From the NCBI RefSeq assembly GCF_047121295.1, contig NZ_CP139447.1, positions 310,001 to 374,000 of the forward strand: a stretch of DNA of 64,000 nt. Direction: 5' to 3'. Under the pieces are notes generated by a model, which searched no databases, was not told the DNA's origin, and saw nothing but the letters and a program-made list of their open reading frames with translations. A program made the translations under genes and the position numbers. Positions 32,009-40,570 of this stretch are shown here, piece after piece; within the stretch, counting starts at the first letter, position 1; each line of letters starts with the position of its first letter. The stretch is from Longispora sp047121295. Its GTDB lineage: Bacteria; Actinomycetota; Actinomycetes; Mycobacteriales; Micromonosporaceae.

Positions 32009-32364
32009 ACGAGGGCCTGGGCGTCGGCGGTCAGGCACTCCTCGACGAACAGGGCCGCGCCGGCGATGCGTACCCCCGGGATCAGGTCCTTTTCCGTGAT
32101 GCCGCGCCGCACCGCGCACTGGGTGCACAGCGTCACGGTGCCGGCGGCGAGGACCGCGTCGAGCAGGTCGGGCAGGGGCGCCGAGTGTGGCAGCTCGAAC
32201 GCGGCGGCCCGGCCCGGCAGCGCGAACCACGACGCCTCACCGGTGAGCCACAGCGACACCGTGGCCCCGGCGGCGACGGCCGTGGCGGCCACGGTGAAGG
32301 CCTGCGCGCAGCGTTCCGGCGCGTCCGAGCCGGCGGTGACCTTGACAATCAGTGAGCGAGCCAT
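32002..32364 (-). CDS. DsrE-family protein
   Basis: A 120-residue DsrE/DsrF-like protein of the sulfur-relay type. It begins ARSLIVKVTAGSDAPERCAQ and has a central WLTGEASWFALPG, then VTLCTQCAVRRGI, whose CTQC pair is the likely redox or persulfide site. ATG 32364 lies six bases after TAGACT (32371-32376), implying leaderless expression. It is divergent from a tiny membrane gene and the nitrobindin-like gene. The role in sulfur transfer is inferred from the family. Confidence 0.87.
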   Translation of the reverse strand: MARSLIVKVTAGSDAPERCAQAFTVAATAVAAGATVSLWLTGEASWFALPGRAAAFELPHSAPLPDLLDAVLAAGTVTLCTQCAVRRGITEKDLIPGVRIAGAALFVEECLTADAQALVY

Positions 32365-32370
32365 CCGAGC

Positions 32371-32380
32371 AGTCTAGACT
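32371..32380. promoter_or_regulatory. Palindromic divergent -10 box (AGTCTAGACT)
   Basis: AGTCTAGACT is a perfect 10-bp palindrome containing TAGACT on each strand (32376-32371 and 32375-32380), sharing two bases. It lies six bases from ATG 32364 on the minus strand and six bases from GTG 32387 on the plus strand. It has the same architecture as 14041-14050. Confidence 0.8.
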
Positions 32381-32386
32381 TTGCCG

Positions 32387-32488
32387 GTGACCGAGATCGG
32401 GTTTGTCAGCCTGCTGGTGGCGGGCTTCGGCGCGCTGGCCGGCGGCTTGGGCTACCTGGCATTGCGGGTCGCGAGAAGTCGCTGGTAG
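32387..32488 (+). CDS. Small single-helix membrane peptide
   Basis: A 33-residue peptide, too short for most gene finders: a short acidic N-terminus (MTEIGF), one membrane helix (SLLVAGFGALAGGLGYLAL) and a basic tail (RVARSRW). GTG 32387 follows TAGACT by six bases (leaderless). The stop is 13 bases before the nitrobindin-like start, with AAGGAG between, so the two are in one transcript. Support is the promoter placement plus the clean membrane topology. No homologue comes to mind. Confidence 0.6.
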   Translation: MTEIGFVSLLVAGFGALAGGLGYLALRVARSRW

Positions 32489-32501
32489 AAGGAGATTCGC
32501 A

Positions 32502-33077
32502 ATGGAAACGCCTCCGTGGCTCAACGCGCCACCGGTCGAGGAGTACCCGTACGAGGAGACCCACGACCTGCGCGTCGGTCCGGACCTGCACCCGGGCCTG
32601 CTGGCGCTGCTGCCGTACGTGGGCGTGTGGCGCGGCCGGGGCCAGGGCGGCTACCCGGACATCGAGGACTTCCAGTTCGCGCAGGAGATCCGGTTCAGCC
32701 ACGACGGCCGGCCGTTCCTCTCCTATGAGTCGCGGACCTGGCTGCTCGACGAGGACAGCAAGCCGATCCGGCCGGCGGCCCGCGAGGTGGGCTGGTGGCG
32801 GCCGGTGCTCAACGACGGGCAGGCCACCGACGACGTCGAGGTGCTGCTGACGATGCCGACGGGCTTCCTGGAGCTGTACATCGGCAAGGTGACCGGGCTG
32901 AAGGTGGAGATGTCCACCGACGCCGTGGTGCGGACGGTGACGGCCAAGGAGGTCACCGGGGGCCACCGGCTGTACGGGATCGTGGAGGGCGCGCTGCTGT
33001 ACGCGTACGACATGGCGGCCGTGGGGCACGGGCTCCAGCCGCACCTGTCGGCGCGGTTGTTGCGGGTCGCGGGCTAG
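32502..33077 (+). CDS. Nitrobindin-like heme protein (FABP family, DUF1794)
   Basis: A 191-residue beta-barrel protein of the nitrobindin/THAP4 family. The signature GVWRGRGQGGYP is at about residues 46-57, followed by FAQEIRFSHDGRPFLSYESR and the C-terminal region with His near VGHGLQPHLSARLLRV, which supplies the heme ligand. Mycobacterial homologues bind ferric heme and act on nitric oxide or peroxynitrite. ATG 32502 has AAGGAG seven bases upstream. A palindromic terminator follows. Confidence 0.9.
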   Translation: METPPWLNAPPVEEYPYEETHDLRVGPDLHPGLLALLPYVGVWRGRGQGGYPDIEDFQFAQEIRFSHDGRPFLSYESRTWLLDEDSKPIRPAAREVGWWRPVLNDGQATDDVEVLLTMPTGFLELYIGKVTGLKVEMSTDAVVRTVTAKEVTGGHRLYGIVEGALLYAYDMAAVGHGLQPHLSARLLRVAG

Positions 33078-33123
33078 CGACTGGGTCGCGGCCCTGGGAC
33101 AGGGTCGCTGGCCGGACAGACGA

Positions 33124-33156
33124 AACCGCCCCGGAGGGGATCCCTCCGGGGCGGTT
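33124..33156. terminator. Bidirectional terminator hairpin
   Basis: A perfect 15-bp stem AACCGCCCCGGAGGG with its complement closing a GAT loop, between the convergent nitrobindin-like and Kelch-protein genes. Confidence 0.85.
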
Positions 33157-33172
33157 CGCCGTTCCTCCCCGA

Positions 33173-36100
33173 CTACTGCGGCATCACCCGCGCCGCCATC
33201 GTGCACGGGCTCGACGGCCGCAGGTTGAAGTCCACCGCGTAGACCTGGCCGGCGGCCAGCGACTGGGTCTTCACCTGCGGGATCCAGCCGTCCTTCGCGA
33301 CGATGATCTGGTACGTGCCGCGCGGCACCCAGTACTGGTACTTGCCGTCGGCGACCGACGACTTCAGCGTGAACTGGTTGCTGCCCGACCCGTTGACCTG
33401 CACGGTCGCGCCGACCGGGCCGGTGCCGCCGGCGCACGAGGTGCCGGTGACGGTGCCGGTGAGCTTGCTCCAGTTGCTCGGCGGCAGGGCGTGCATCAGG
33501 ATGTCGACCTTCGGGGCCGCGTACGGGGTGGCCCCGTTCGCCGCCAGCTCGGCCCGGTAGTCACCCGGCTGGGCGACGCCCTTCTCCGGGGTCGCGGTCA
33601 ACTGGACGAGGACCTTGACCGACTTGCCCGGCTGCAGGGTGACCTGCGACGGGGTCTCCGTCAGCCACGGCACGTCTGAGGGCCCGCTCGCGCCGCACTG
33701 GTCGTAGCCGGCCAGCTTCTCGACGCCGGTGGACGGCTCGAACGGGCCGGTCCAACCACCGATCTTGTACGAGCCGCAGGCCCCGCCGCCGCGCGCGGTG
33801 GGCACCCGGGACTCGGGCAGCTCGGTCCACGTGTTGTCGGCCGGGTTGTAGGCGAACCCGCGGTTGGTCAGCGCCGTCGACTGGCCGGTGATGCCGCCCA
33901 GCAGCAGGAACTGGCCGTTGGCGGACGCGCCGCCCGAACCCCACAGGTCGATCGGCAGGTTCGCGATCGGGGTCCACGCGTCGGCGGCCGGGTCGTAGGA
34001 GTACCCGTCCGTGTACGCGCTGGCGGCCGTACCGCCGGCGCAGTACGCCTTGCCGCCCAGGTTGGTGCAGTCGATCCACGCGACGCCGTGCGGGTACGCC
34101 GCGGCGGTGCCGAACGTGCCGGCCGCCGGGTCGTACACCGTGACGTCGGAGGTGTCGGCGCACTGGGAGCCGTTGCACCCGCCGACCAGGTAGATCTTGC
34201 CGCCGAGGACGGCCGAACCGGCGGCGGCCTTCGGGGACGGGTTGGTCGCGGCGGCCGTGGTCCAGGTGTTGGCCGCGAGGTTGTACACGTCGACCGTGGC
34301 GTTGTTGCCGCTGGCGCCGAAGCCACCGAAGGCGTAGAGCTTGCCGCCCACGATCGCGATCTGCGGCTTCGAACGGGCCGAGGGCGCGTCGGCGCCGGCG
34401 GTCCAGGCGTTGGTCGCCGAGTCGTAGATCCAGAGCTTCCGGGTGTTCGTCCCGTCGGAGTTGCCGCCGAGGTTGTAGATCTTGCCCTGGTAGCCCAGCG
34501 AGGTGTTGTCGGAGATCGCGGTCGGGAACGCCGCCACGTCCTCCCAGCTGCCGTCGAGGGCCGCGTTCAGGTTGCCCGGCCTGTGGGTGATCCCCTCGGT
34601 GCCGGGCTTGCTGTCGGCCGCGACGAAGCCCTTGTCCACGCCGCCGGCGACGATGACGTTGCGGACGCCGGCGCCCTTCTTGGCCAGCGTCGGGGTGGTG
34701 GTCCCGGACTGCTCACCGAGGGTGACGTCCACGGCCGCCGAGCCGGTGTTCTTCACCGTCACGTAGGTGTTGCGGTTCGCGCCGACGGACTGGAACATCT
34801 CGATGTTCGCCGTGTCGATCTCGAGCCGGCCGGCCTTCAGCGAGCTGTTGATGCGCGCGACGCCGTCGGCCACCACGTTCGCGGCGACGCTGTCAGAGAC
34901 ATAACCGGATTTCACAATCCCGAACGGGTGCGAGCCGGTGATGGTCGAGAACAGCCAGAAGAAGCCGTCGTCGGTGCCCGGGTCGTCCGGGGTCGCGGCC
35001 GAGGTGGCCTTCTCCGCCGGCTTGTCGGTGCTGGTCACGGTCGCGCCGTTGACCGGCTTGCCGGTGTTCACGTCGTAGGTGTTACCGACGACGAGACCGC
35101 CGGGGGTCGGGTCGCAGCTGCGGTTCTGCACAACGACGTTGTCGACCTCCCACCAGTAGTCGTAGGTGCCGACGTAGTGGAAGCGGATCTGCGCCGCGGC
35201 GGCACCCGCGGCGGCCGCGAGGGAGACCTCGTTGGTGACCGGGCCGCGCTGGCTCTGGCCGGCCATCCGGTGCCAGACGTTCGTCCAGGTGGCGCCGCCG
35301 TCGGTCGTCACGTCGACGTCGACGGTGTCCTTGAGGAACGTCCGGTAGTCGCTGTTGAACTTGAGGATCGGCGCGGTGGCCGTGCTCAGGTCCACGACCG
35401 GCGACAGCAGCACGCTGTCCTGGTGCTTTCCGGAGCCGTAGGCGTCACTGTCGACGATCGCGAACGTGCCCGAACCGCCGGTCATGTTGCCGCGGTTCTT
35501 CACGTCGTTGAAGACCCAGCCGCCCTGGGTGGTCGCGTCGACGACCGACCAGCCGGTGGGCGCGGCGGTCGCCGAGTCGAAGGACTCGTTGATGACGGGG
35601 GTACCCAGGCTGACGCCGTACCCGGCGGCGGTGCAGGCCGGGTCGACCTTCAGCTTGGCGTCGTTGACCACGTCGGTGTCCGACGCGGGCAGGGTGACGG
35701 AGCCGCCGGTGTACCCCGGGTACACCGGGGCGTAGCTGATCACCGACTTGACGCCCTTGGGCACCGAGAGGGTGTACTCGCCGGTCAGCGGGTTCGTGTA
35801 CGTGCTCGCCGGGCTGCCGACGACCGACACCTTGCTGTAGAGCGGGTAGCCGTGGCCCGAGTCGTCCAGCACCTTGCCGGTGATGGCGACGCTCGGCACG
35901 GGCTGCAGGTTGAAGCCCTGGGTGACGGTGCCGTCCTCGACAACGTTGACAGTGACACTCTGCGGCGCGTATCCGTACGCCGAGATGTCCACCGGCTGCG
36001 CGCCGGCCGGGACGTTCAGCGTGTAGCGGCCGTCCGCGCCGGTGAGCGTGGAGATGCCGCTGACCTCGATCCGGGCGCCGACGACGACGTGACCGTTGCT

Positions 36101-36289
36101 CGCGTCGTACACGAGGCCGGTGACGGCGCCGATACCCTCGACGTTCTGGACGCTGTTCTGGCCGACGGCGGCGGCCGGGGTCGACGGCGCGGCGAGTGCC
36201 AGCTGGTTGCCGGCACCCAACATCGCCAGCACGGTGGTGCCGACGATGACTGGTGGTGCGAGTAAACGTCTTACGTGGACAGATGCCAC
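33173..36289 (-). CDS. Large secreted protein with Kelch propeller and carboxypeptidase-regulatory domains
   Basis: A 1038-residue exported protein. It has a signal peptide (LLAPPVIVGTTVLAMLGAGN, cleavage near LALAAPS). Next come carboxypeptidase-regulatory-like beta-sandwiches (ITGKVLDDSGHGYPLYSKVS among them), an anchor-J/MAM-like domain (VINESFDSATAAPTGW ... NSDYRTFLKDTVDVDVTTDG), another regulatory-like domain, and about five Kelch repeats in 590-860 (KIYNLGG, KLYAFGGFG, KIYLVGGCNG, FLLLGGITG). A last regulatory-like domain ends the chain (PVGATVQVNGSGSNQFTLKS). No protease or other catalytic domain is seen. The start is GTG 36289 with GGGGAGG six bases upstream. It probably binds ligands at the cell surface or in the medium. 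Confidence 0.88.
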   Translation of the reverse strand: MASVHVRRLLAPPVIVGTTVLAMLGAGNQLALAAPSTPAAAVGQNSVQNVEGIGAVTGLVYDASNGHVVVGARIEVSGISTLTGADGRYTLNVPAGAQPVDISAYGYAPQSVTVNVVEDGTVTQGFNLQPVPSVAITGKVLDDSGHGYPLYSKVSVVGSPASTYTNPLTGEYTLSVPKGVKSVISYAPVYPGYTGGSVTLPASDTDVVNDAKLKVDPACTAAGYGVSLGTPVINESFDSATAAPTGWSVVDATTQGGWVFNDVKNRGNMTGGSGTFAIVDSDAYGSGKHQDSVLLSPVVDLSTATAPILKFNSDYRTFLKDTVDVDVTTDGGATWTNVWHRMAGQSQRGPVTNEVSLAAAAGAAAAQIRFHYVGTYDYWWEVDNVVVQNRSCDPTPGGLVVGNTYDVNTGKPVNGATVTSTDKPAEKATSAATPDDPGTDDGFFWLFSTITGSHPFGIVKSGYVSDSVAANVVADGVARINSSLKAGRLEIDTANIEMFQSVGANRNTYVTVKNTGSAAVDVTLGEQSGTTTPTLAKKGAGVRNVIVAGGVDKGFVAADSKPGTEGITHRPGNLNAALDGSWEDVAAFPTAISDNTSLGYQGKIYNLGGNSDGTNTRKLWIYDSATNAWTAGADAPSARSKPQIAIVGGKLYAFGGFGASGNNATVDVYNLAANTWTTAAATNPSPKAAAGSAVLGGKIYLVGGCNGSQCADTSDVTVYDPAAGTFGTAAAYPHGVAWIDCTNLGGKAYCAGGTAASAYTDGYSYDPAADAWTPIANLPIDLWGSGGASANGQFLLLGGITGQSTALTNRGFAYNPADNTWTELPESRVPTARGGGACGSYKIGGWTGPFEPSTGVEKLAGYDQCGASGPSDVPWLTETPSQVTLQPGKSVKVLVQLTATPEKGVAQPGDYRAELAANGATPYAAPKVDILMHALPPSNWSKLTGTVTGTSCAGGTGPVGATVQVNGSGSNQFTLKSSVADGKYQYWVPRGTYQIIVAKDGWIPQVKTQSLAAGQVYAVDFNLRPSSPCTMAARVMPQ

Positions 36290-36545
36290 GTGTGACCTCC
36301 CCAACTCCGAAGTGCGATCCGGGGCCGCGACGCGTTTCCCGCCACGCCAGACCTAAGTGGTCATGCTCCCGATTGAGTTAAGAGACATTCAAGATCGTAA
36401 GTCTGGCAGTTCCTGGGCAGGATTCTGTCAATCGGTAACGACATCGATGGTTACGGGGAGTAATGGGGGCTTGACGTCGGCCGTCCGGACGGCTTGGCTG
36501 TACACGAACGACCCATGGGCAAGCTCGCCCGAGAGGTGGTACAGG

Positions 36546-37103
36546 ATGGCGGCTCCAGTCCTCCGGTTGGTGGAGGCCGGTCGGACGCAACGGCGTCGGA
36601 CCGACCTCGGGCAGGCCCTCGACGGAGAGTTACCACTCGTCGTCTGCGTCACGCCCGACGCCGGACTACGGCTCCGGCTCGCCCGGGAGCTGGACGGCAC
36701 CGGCGTGGTGCTGATGTGCCCCGACCTGGACACGCTGCGTTCCCTGCTCGCGCTGCCCGGCAGCCAGCAGGCCGCGCCGTCCCCGCCGCTGCCCGAGCCC
36801 GGGGTCGTCGCGGTCGGCGAGCTCACCATGGACCGCAGGGCCGCCCAGGTCACCTGGCGGGGCAGCCCGGTCGAGCTGACCCGGCTCGAACGCGAGCTCC
36901 TGGACAGCCTCGCGACCCCGGTCGGTCGGGTGTGGAGCTACGAGCGGCTGTACCGCAGGGTGTGGCGCTCCGCCTACCTCGGCGACGCGTCGGTGCTGCA
37001 CTCGGCGATCAAGCGGCTGCGGCGCAAGCTGCGCGAGGCCGGGGTGGCCGTCGGGGTCGAGACCGTGCGCGGGGTCGGCTACCGGCTGCGTCAGACCCTC
37101 TGA
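36546..37103 (+). CDS. Winged-helix transcriptional regulator without intact receiver
   Basis: A 185-residue regulator. Residues about 95-180 form an OmpR/PhoB-type winged helix (SPVELTRLERELLDSLATPV, WSYERLYRRVWRSAYLG, LHSAIKRLRRKLREAGVAVG, ETVRGVGYRLRQ). The N-terminal 90 residues resemble a shortened receiver (LPLVVCVTPDAGLRLRLARE) but lack a clear phosphorylated Asp. ATG 36546 is preferred for length; the frame is open further upstream. It is divergent from the Kelch protein. The 256-base gap is less GC-rich and probably holds both promoters; I see no defined site there. Confidence 0.75.
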   Translation: MAAPVLRLVEAGRTQRRRTDLGQALDGELPLVVCVTPDAGLRLRLARELDGTGVVLMCPDLDTLRSLLALPGSQQAAPSPPLPEPGVVAVGELTMDRRAAQVTWRGSPVELTRLERELLDSLATPVGRVWSYERLYRRVWRSAYLGDASVLHSAIKRLRRKLREAGVAVGVETVRGVGYRLRQTL

Positions 37104-37207
37104 GCCCCGGCCTTCGACTGATCGGGCCACCGGCCAGCCCCGCCCGGGCGCCGACCCGCCGCGTCCGGCCGCACGCGCGGCACCCGGGTCCGCCCGACGC
37201 CGACGCC

Positions 37208-37285
37208 GACATGTGCCACCAGGGCGAGCCCGCCGACAGCGACATGTGCCACCAGGCGAGCCCGACGGCGCCGACATGTGCCACC
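37208..37285. repeat. Three short direct repeats, about 33-bp period
   Basis: GACATGTGCCACC begins at 37208, 37241 and 37273, with spacers GGGCGAGCCCG-like that drift. The repeats lie in the 239-base gap between the winged-helix gene and the aminotransferase stop. No coding signal accompanies them; I see nothing else in this gap. Confidence 0.7.
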
Positions 37286-37342
37286 CGGGCCGGTCCGACG
37301 GTTACCCACCGCATCGGACCGGGTGAATGAATACCCGCTCCC

Positions 37343-38182
37343 CTAGACCGGGTACCTGACAAGATCCTGCAACACCCGGGTCTTCGCGGCGGACGGCAGC
37401 GCGGCCCCGTCGATCGCCGTGACCTCGACCAGCCCGCGCACCGACGACGCCAGCCACACCCCCTGCGAGGCGAGCAGCTCCGCCGGGGTGACGAGCTTCT
37501 CGCCGGCCGTCAGTCCGACCTCCCCGGCGTGGTCGAGCACGAACCGGGCCGTGGTCCCCGCGAGCACCCCGGTCGACGTCGGCGTCGTCAGCAGCTCCCC
37601 GCCGACCTGCCAGAGCAGCGTCGAGGTCGGGGCCTCCAGGGCGTACCCGTCGGTGGACAGCCACAGCGCGTCGTCGTACCCGTTGCGGACGGCCCAGCGC
37701 TGGCACGCCATGTTCATCGCGTACGACACGCTCTTCACGCCGCCCAGCAGCCACGGGGCCGGGGTGCGGGCGTGGGTGGTGACGCCGAGCGGGAGGGTGG
37801 CCACGGTGACGCCGCCGGCCCGGTACGTCTTGAGCTTGGGGGAGACCGGGGCCAGGGTCGCGTACACCGTGGGCGGGCCGCCGTCCTCCGGCCCCCGGGT
37901 GCACACCAGCCGCAGCGCGCCCTCCTCGGTGTCCGGCCAGGCCGCGCAGGCCTGCCGGGCCAGCTCGATCATGTCCGTGACCGGGGGCAGGTCCAGGTCG
38001 AGGCGGTCGGCCGAGTTGATCATGCGCGCGAGGTGCTCGTCGAGCAGCCAGGGCGCCCCGGCGCGGACGTGCATCGTCTCGAAGACCCCGTCGCCGCGCA
38101 CGGCCCCCAGGTCGTCGGCGCGCAGCAGCGGAGTGTCGGCGGGCACCAGGCCCCGGCCCAGGACGGCGACTATGCGGTTCAC
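37343..38182 (-). CDS. Class IV aminotransferase (aminodeoxychorismate lyase-like)
   Basis: A 279-residue PLP-dependent fold-type IV enzyme, most like 4-amino-4-deoxychorismate lyase (PabC) of folate synthesis. Motifs are RGDGVFETMHVRAGAPWLLD near the N-terminus, the PLP-lysine in LLGGVKSVSYAMNM, then DDALWLSTDGYALEAPTSTL and a C-terminal PLP phosphate loop (TSTGVLAGTTARFVL). D-amino-acid or branched-chain transaminases share this fold, so the exact reaction is inferred. GTG 38182 follows TACCAT (38190-38195) by seven bases. It is divergent from ygfZ, a pairing that is common in actinobacteria and also folate-linked. Confidence 0.88.
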   Translation of the reverse strand: MNRIVAVLGRGLVPADTPLLRADDLGAVRGDGVFETMHVRAGAPWLLDEHLARMINSADRLDLDLPPVTDMIELARQACAAWPDTEEGALRLVCTRGPEDGGPPTVYATLAPVSPKLKTYRAGGVTVATLPLGVTTHARTPAPWLLGGVKSVSYAMNMACQRWAVRNGYDDALWLSTDGYALEAPTSTLLWQVGGELLTTPTSTGVLAGTTARFVLDHAGEVGLTAGEKLVTPAELLASQGVWLASSVRGLVEVTAIDGAALPSAAKTRVLQDLVRYPV

Positions 38183-38222
38183 GGAACGGATGGTAGTCGG
38201 CCGACCGGCATATGATCGGTAG

Positions 38223-39251
38223 GTGTCGGACAGGAGAGTGCCCATGACCGCGGTTTTCGGTGAGGGTCGAGACGCAGGAGTGCCCGCGCACTACGGCGAC
38301 CCGGCGCGCGAGCAGCGGCTCCTCGCCACGGAGGCGGGTCTCGTCGACCGTTCGCACCGGGGCGTGCTGGCTATCCCCGGCGAGGACAGGCTGACCTGGC
38401 TGCACAGCCTGACCACCCAGTTCCTCCAGGGCGCGGTGGAGGGCACGGAGACCCTGTTCCTGTCCCCGCACGGCCACGTGGAGCACCACGCCGTGCTTGC
38501 CGACCTCGACGGCACGGTGTGGCTGGACGTCGAGCCGGGCACCGTGGGGGAGCTCTACGCCTATCTGCAGCGGATGCGGTTCATGCTCCGGGTCGAGCCG
38601 GTGGACGCCACGCCCGAGATGGCGGTCTGGTCGGTCGTCGGCCCCGACGCGCTGAAGCACCTGCCCGAGCTGGGCCCGGTCAGCGGTTCGCCGGTGCCGG
38701 GGGCCAAGTTCGCCTCCGCCGACGTGCCGAAGCGGCCGACCACGGGCTATCCGGTGGTCGCGCTGCCGGGTGGCGGTTTCGTCCGCCGGATGTCCTACGG
38801 CGCGGACCTGGTGCTGCCCCGCACGTCGTCGTTCCTGGACACCCTCGATCTGCCGCTCGCCGGCCTGTGGGCCTTCGAGGCGCTGCGGGTCGAGGCCCGC
38901 CGGCCCCGGTTGGGCTTCGAGACCGACCACAGGACGCTGCCGGCGGAGGTCGACTGGCTCGCGCCGGCCGTGCACCTGGACAAGGGCTGCTACCGGGGCC
39001 AGGAGACCGTCGCCCGGGTGCACAACCTGGGCCGCCCGCCCCGCCGGCTGGTGCTGCTGCACCTGGACGGGGTGGACGAGGAGCTGCCGGCGATCGGCGC
39101 GGCCGTCGACCTCGACGGCCGGCAGGTCGGCTTCGTCGGCACCACGGTCCGGCACCACGAGCTGGGCCAGATCTCCCTCGCGGTGCTCAAGCGCAACGTC
39201 GCCGACGACGCCAAGCTGATGATCGGCGCGCGCGCGGCCGCGATCGACTAA
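38223..39251 (+). CDS. ygfZ: Folate-binding YgfZ-family protein
   Basis: A 342-residue YgfZ/GcvT-like protein that uses tetrahydrofolate in iron-sulfur cluster upkeep. The signature KGCYRGQETVARVHNLG contains the essential Cys. The N-terminal domain has HLDRSHRG-type VDRSHRGVLAIPGEDRLTWL and LHSLTTQFLQ. GTG 38223 is six bases after TATGAT (38211-38216), so it is leaderless. It is divergent from the class IV aminotransferase. Confidence 0.92.
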   Translation: MSDRRVPMTAVFGEGRDAGVPAHYGDPAREQRLLATEAGLVDRSHRGVLAIPGEDRLTWLHSLTTQFLQGAVEGTETLFLSPHGHVEHHAVLADLDGTVWLDVEPGTVGELYAYLQRMRFMLRVEPVDATPEMAVWSVVGPDALKHLPELGPVSGSPVPGAKFASADVPKRPTTGYPVVALPGGGFVRRMSYGADLVLPRTSSFLDTLDLPLAGLWAFEALRVEARRPRLGFETDHRTLPAEVDWLAPAVHLDKGCYRGQETVARVHNLGRPPRRLVLLHLDGVDEELPAIGAAVDLDGRQVGFVGTTVRHHELGQISLAVLKRNVADDAKLMIGARAAAID

Positions 39252-39280
39252 AACCCCTTTCTGACGGTTACGGCGGTCCC
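39250..39280 (+). repeat. Dispersed repeat B, copy 1 (at ygfZ stop)
   Basis: AAAACCCCTTTCTGACGG followed by TTACGGCGGTCCC, beginning in the ygfZ stop codon. The same string with a longer T-run appears inverted at 56259-56294. It may be part of a stop/terminator element; no strong stem is visible. Confidence 0.55.
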
Positions 39281-39315
39281 CGACCCGGGCGCGTCGGCGA
39301 TCCGGGGCCGGACGT

Positions 39316-40539
39316 TCAGCGCTGGGCGGCCGGGACGGGCGTGGCTTCCTCGGCAGGGGCCTTGACACCGGCGTGCCGGCCGTCGAGGAGCCGGGTCCCG
39401 GTCAGCGCGAGGGCCGCCAGTACCAGGCCGCCGGAGATCGCGAAGATCAACCGGGGTTCGAGGACCGAGGTCAGGGTCCCGCCGGCGACCAGCGCGAGCA
39501 CCATCACGGTGTTGTTCACGGCGCTGCCGGCCGCCGACGCGCTGCCCCGGTGCTCCGCTGGGACGTCCCGGCCGATCGTGGTCTGCTTCGCGACCGAGAA
39601 CGCCGCCCCGGTCGCCCCCTCCACCGCCATGATCACGAAGAGCACCGGCAGGTGGTACGTCACGGCGATGCCCAGGATCAGCAGCCCCGACACGCCGGCC
39701 GCCACGAACGCGACGGTCGCCGTGGGCCGCCGGGCCAGGTGGTTGCCGGCGAACCACGCCCCGGCCATCTGCCCGGCCGCGCACACCATGGTCAGCGCGC
39801 CGAATGCCGTACCGCTGCCGCGCAGGTCGTCGCGGACCAGGAACACCTCGGCGACGTTCATCAGCTGGATGGCGAACCCGAGCACGGCGCCCAGCACGAG
39901 CAGCCGGAACACGAGGCTGTGCCCGCGCAGGGCCCGGAAGCCGACGAGGAAGCCGGACCGGTCGGCGCGCGGGTGCTCCTCGCCGGGCCCGAGCCGGGGG
40001 AACGCGAACCCGGCGAGCAGGATCGCGAGGTACGTGGCCGCGTCGATCAGCAGGACGTCGCGCAGGGTGAGCCGGTCGAGGAGGAACCCGCCGAGGGCCG
40101 TGCCGAGCAGGACGCCGAGGCTGGCCCCCGCCGACACCCGGCCGGTGGCCCGGCTGAGCAGGTCGCCGGGGGCCGACCGGGTGACCGCCACGAACACGGC
40201 CGGCATCACGATCGTCATCAGCGCGGACAGCACGGCGAACAGGCCGATGAGCAGCGGGACCGGGCCCGCGAACGCCATCCCCACGCACACGGCGGCCAGG
40301 GCGGCGCCGACGGGCGGGAGCAGCCTGCGGGGCGGGACCCGGTCCGCGATCCGGCCGGAGACCCCGGCGAGCAGGACGGCCGGCAGGGACATGGCCGCGA
40401 ACAGCGCCGCGATGGCGCCCGCCCCGGCGTGCCGGTCGTGGAAGTCGAGCATCAGCGCGGTGATGGCGAGCCCGTCGCCGAGCATGGTCACGGCGAAGGC
40501 GGCGGAGACCGCGTGGATCTGGCGCGGCAGCGGGGTCAT
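39316..40539 (-). CDS. MFS transporter
   Basis: A 407-residue, 12-helix major facilitator (MFS_3/enterobactin-exporter-like group). It has a motif A equivalent (GVSGRIADRVPPRRLL), LIDAATYLAILLAGFAFPRL in helix 6, and a central cytosolic loop (PRLGPGEEHPRADRSGFLVG). ATG 40539 starts the first helix. It lies 31 bases after the ArsR-like gene on the same strand, so the regulator and transporter probably share a transcript. The substrate is unknown. Confidence 0.88.
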   Translation of the reverse strand: MTPLPRQIHAVSAAFAVTMLGDGLAITALMLDFHDRHAGAGAIAALFAAMSLPAVLLAGVSGRIADRVPPRRLLPPVGAALAAVCVGMAFAGPVPLLIGLFAVLSALMTIVMPAVFVAVTRSAPGDLLSRATGRVSAGASLGVLLGTALGGFLLDRLTLRDVLLIDAATYLAILLAGFAFPRLGPGEEHPRADRSGFLVGFRALRGHSLVFRLLVLGAVLGFAIQLMNVAEVFLVRDDLRGSGTAFGALTMVCAAGQMAGAWFAGNHLARRPTATVAFVAAGVSGLLILGIAVTYHLPVLFVIMAVEGATGAAFSVAKQTTIGRDVPAEHRGSASAAGSAVNNTVMVLALVAGGTLTSVLEPRLIFAISGGLVLAALALTGTRLLDGRHAGVKAPAEEATPVPAAQR

Positions 40540-40570
40540 ACTCCGAAGAATAAACTTCGAAGTTTTTACT

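Noticed and set aside
34088..36265. Long plus-strand open frame opposite the Kelch protein
   Set aside because: The product is Arg/Val/Gly/Asp repetitive with no domain; the opposite strand has a signal peptide, ribosome-binding site and recognisable domains.
36290..36545. Riboswitch in the less GC-rich gap before the winged-helix gene
   Set aside because: I could not fit any known riboswitch core; likely just the two divergent promoters.
37208..37285. Possible CRISPR array
   Set aside because: Only three short drifting repeats with spacers that are themselves similar, and no cas gene.
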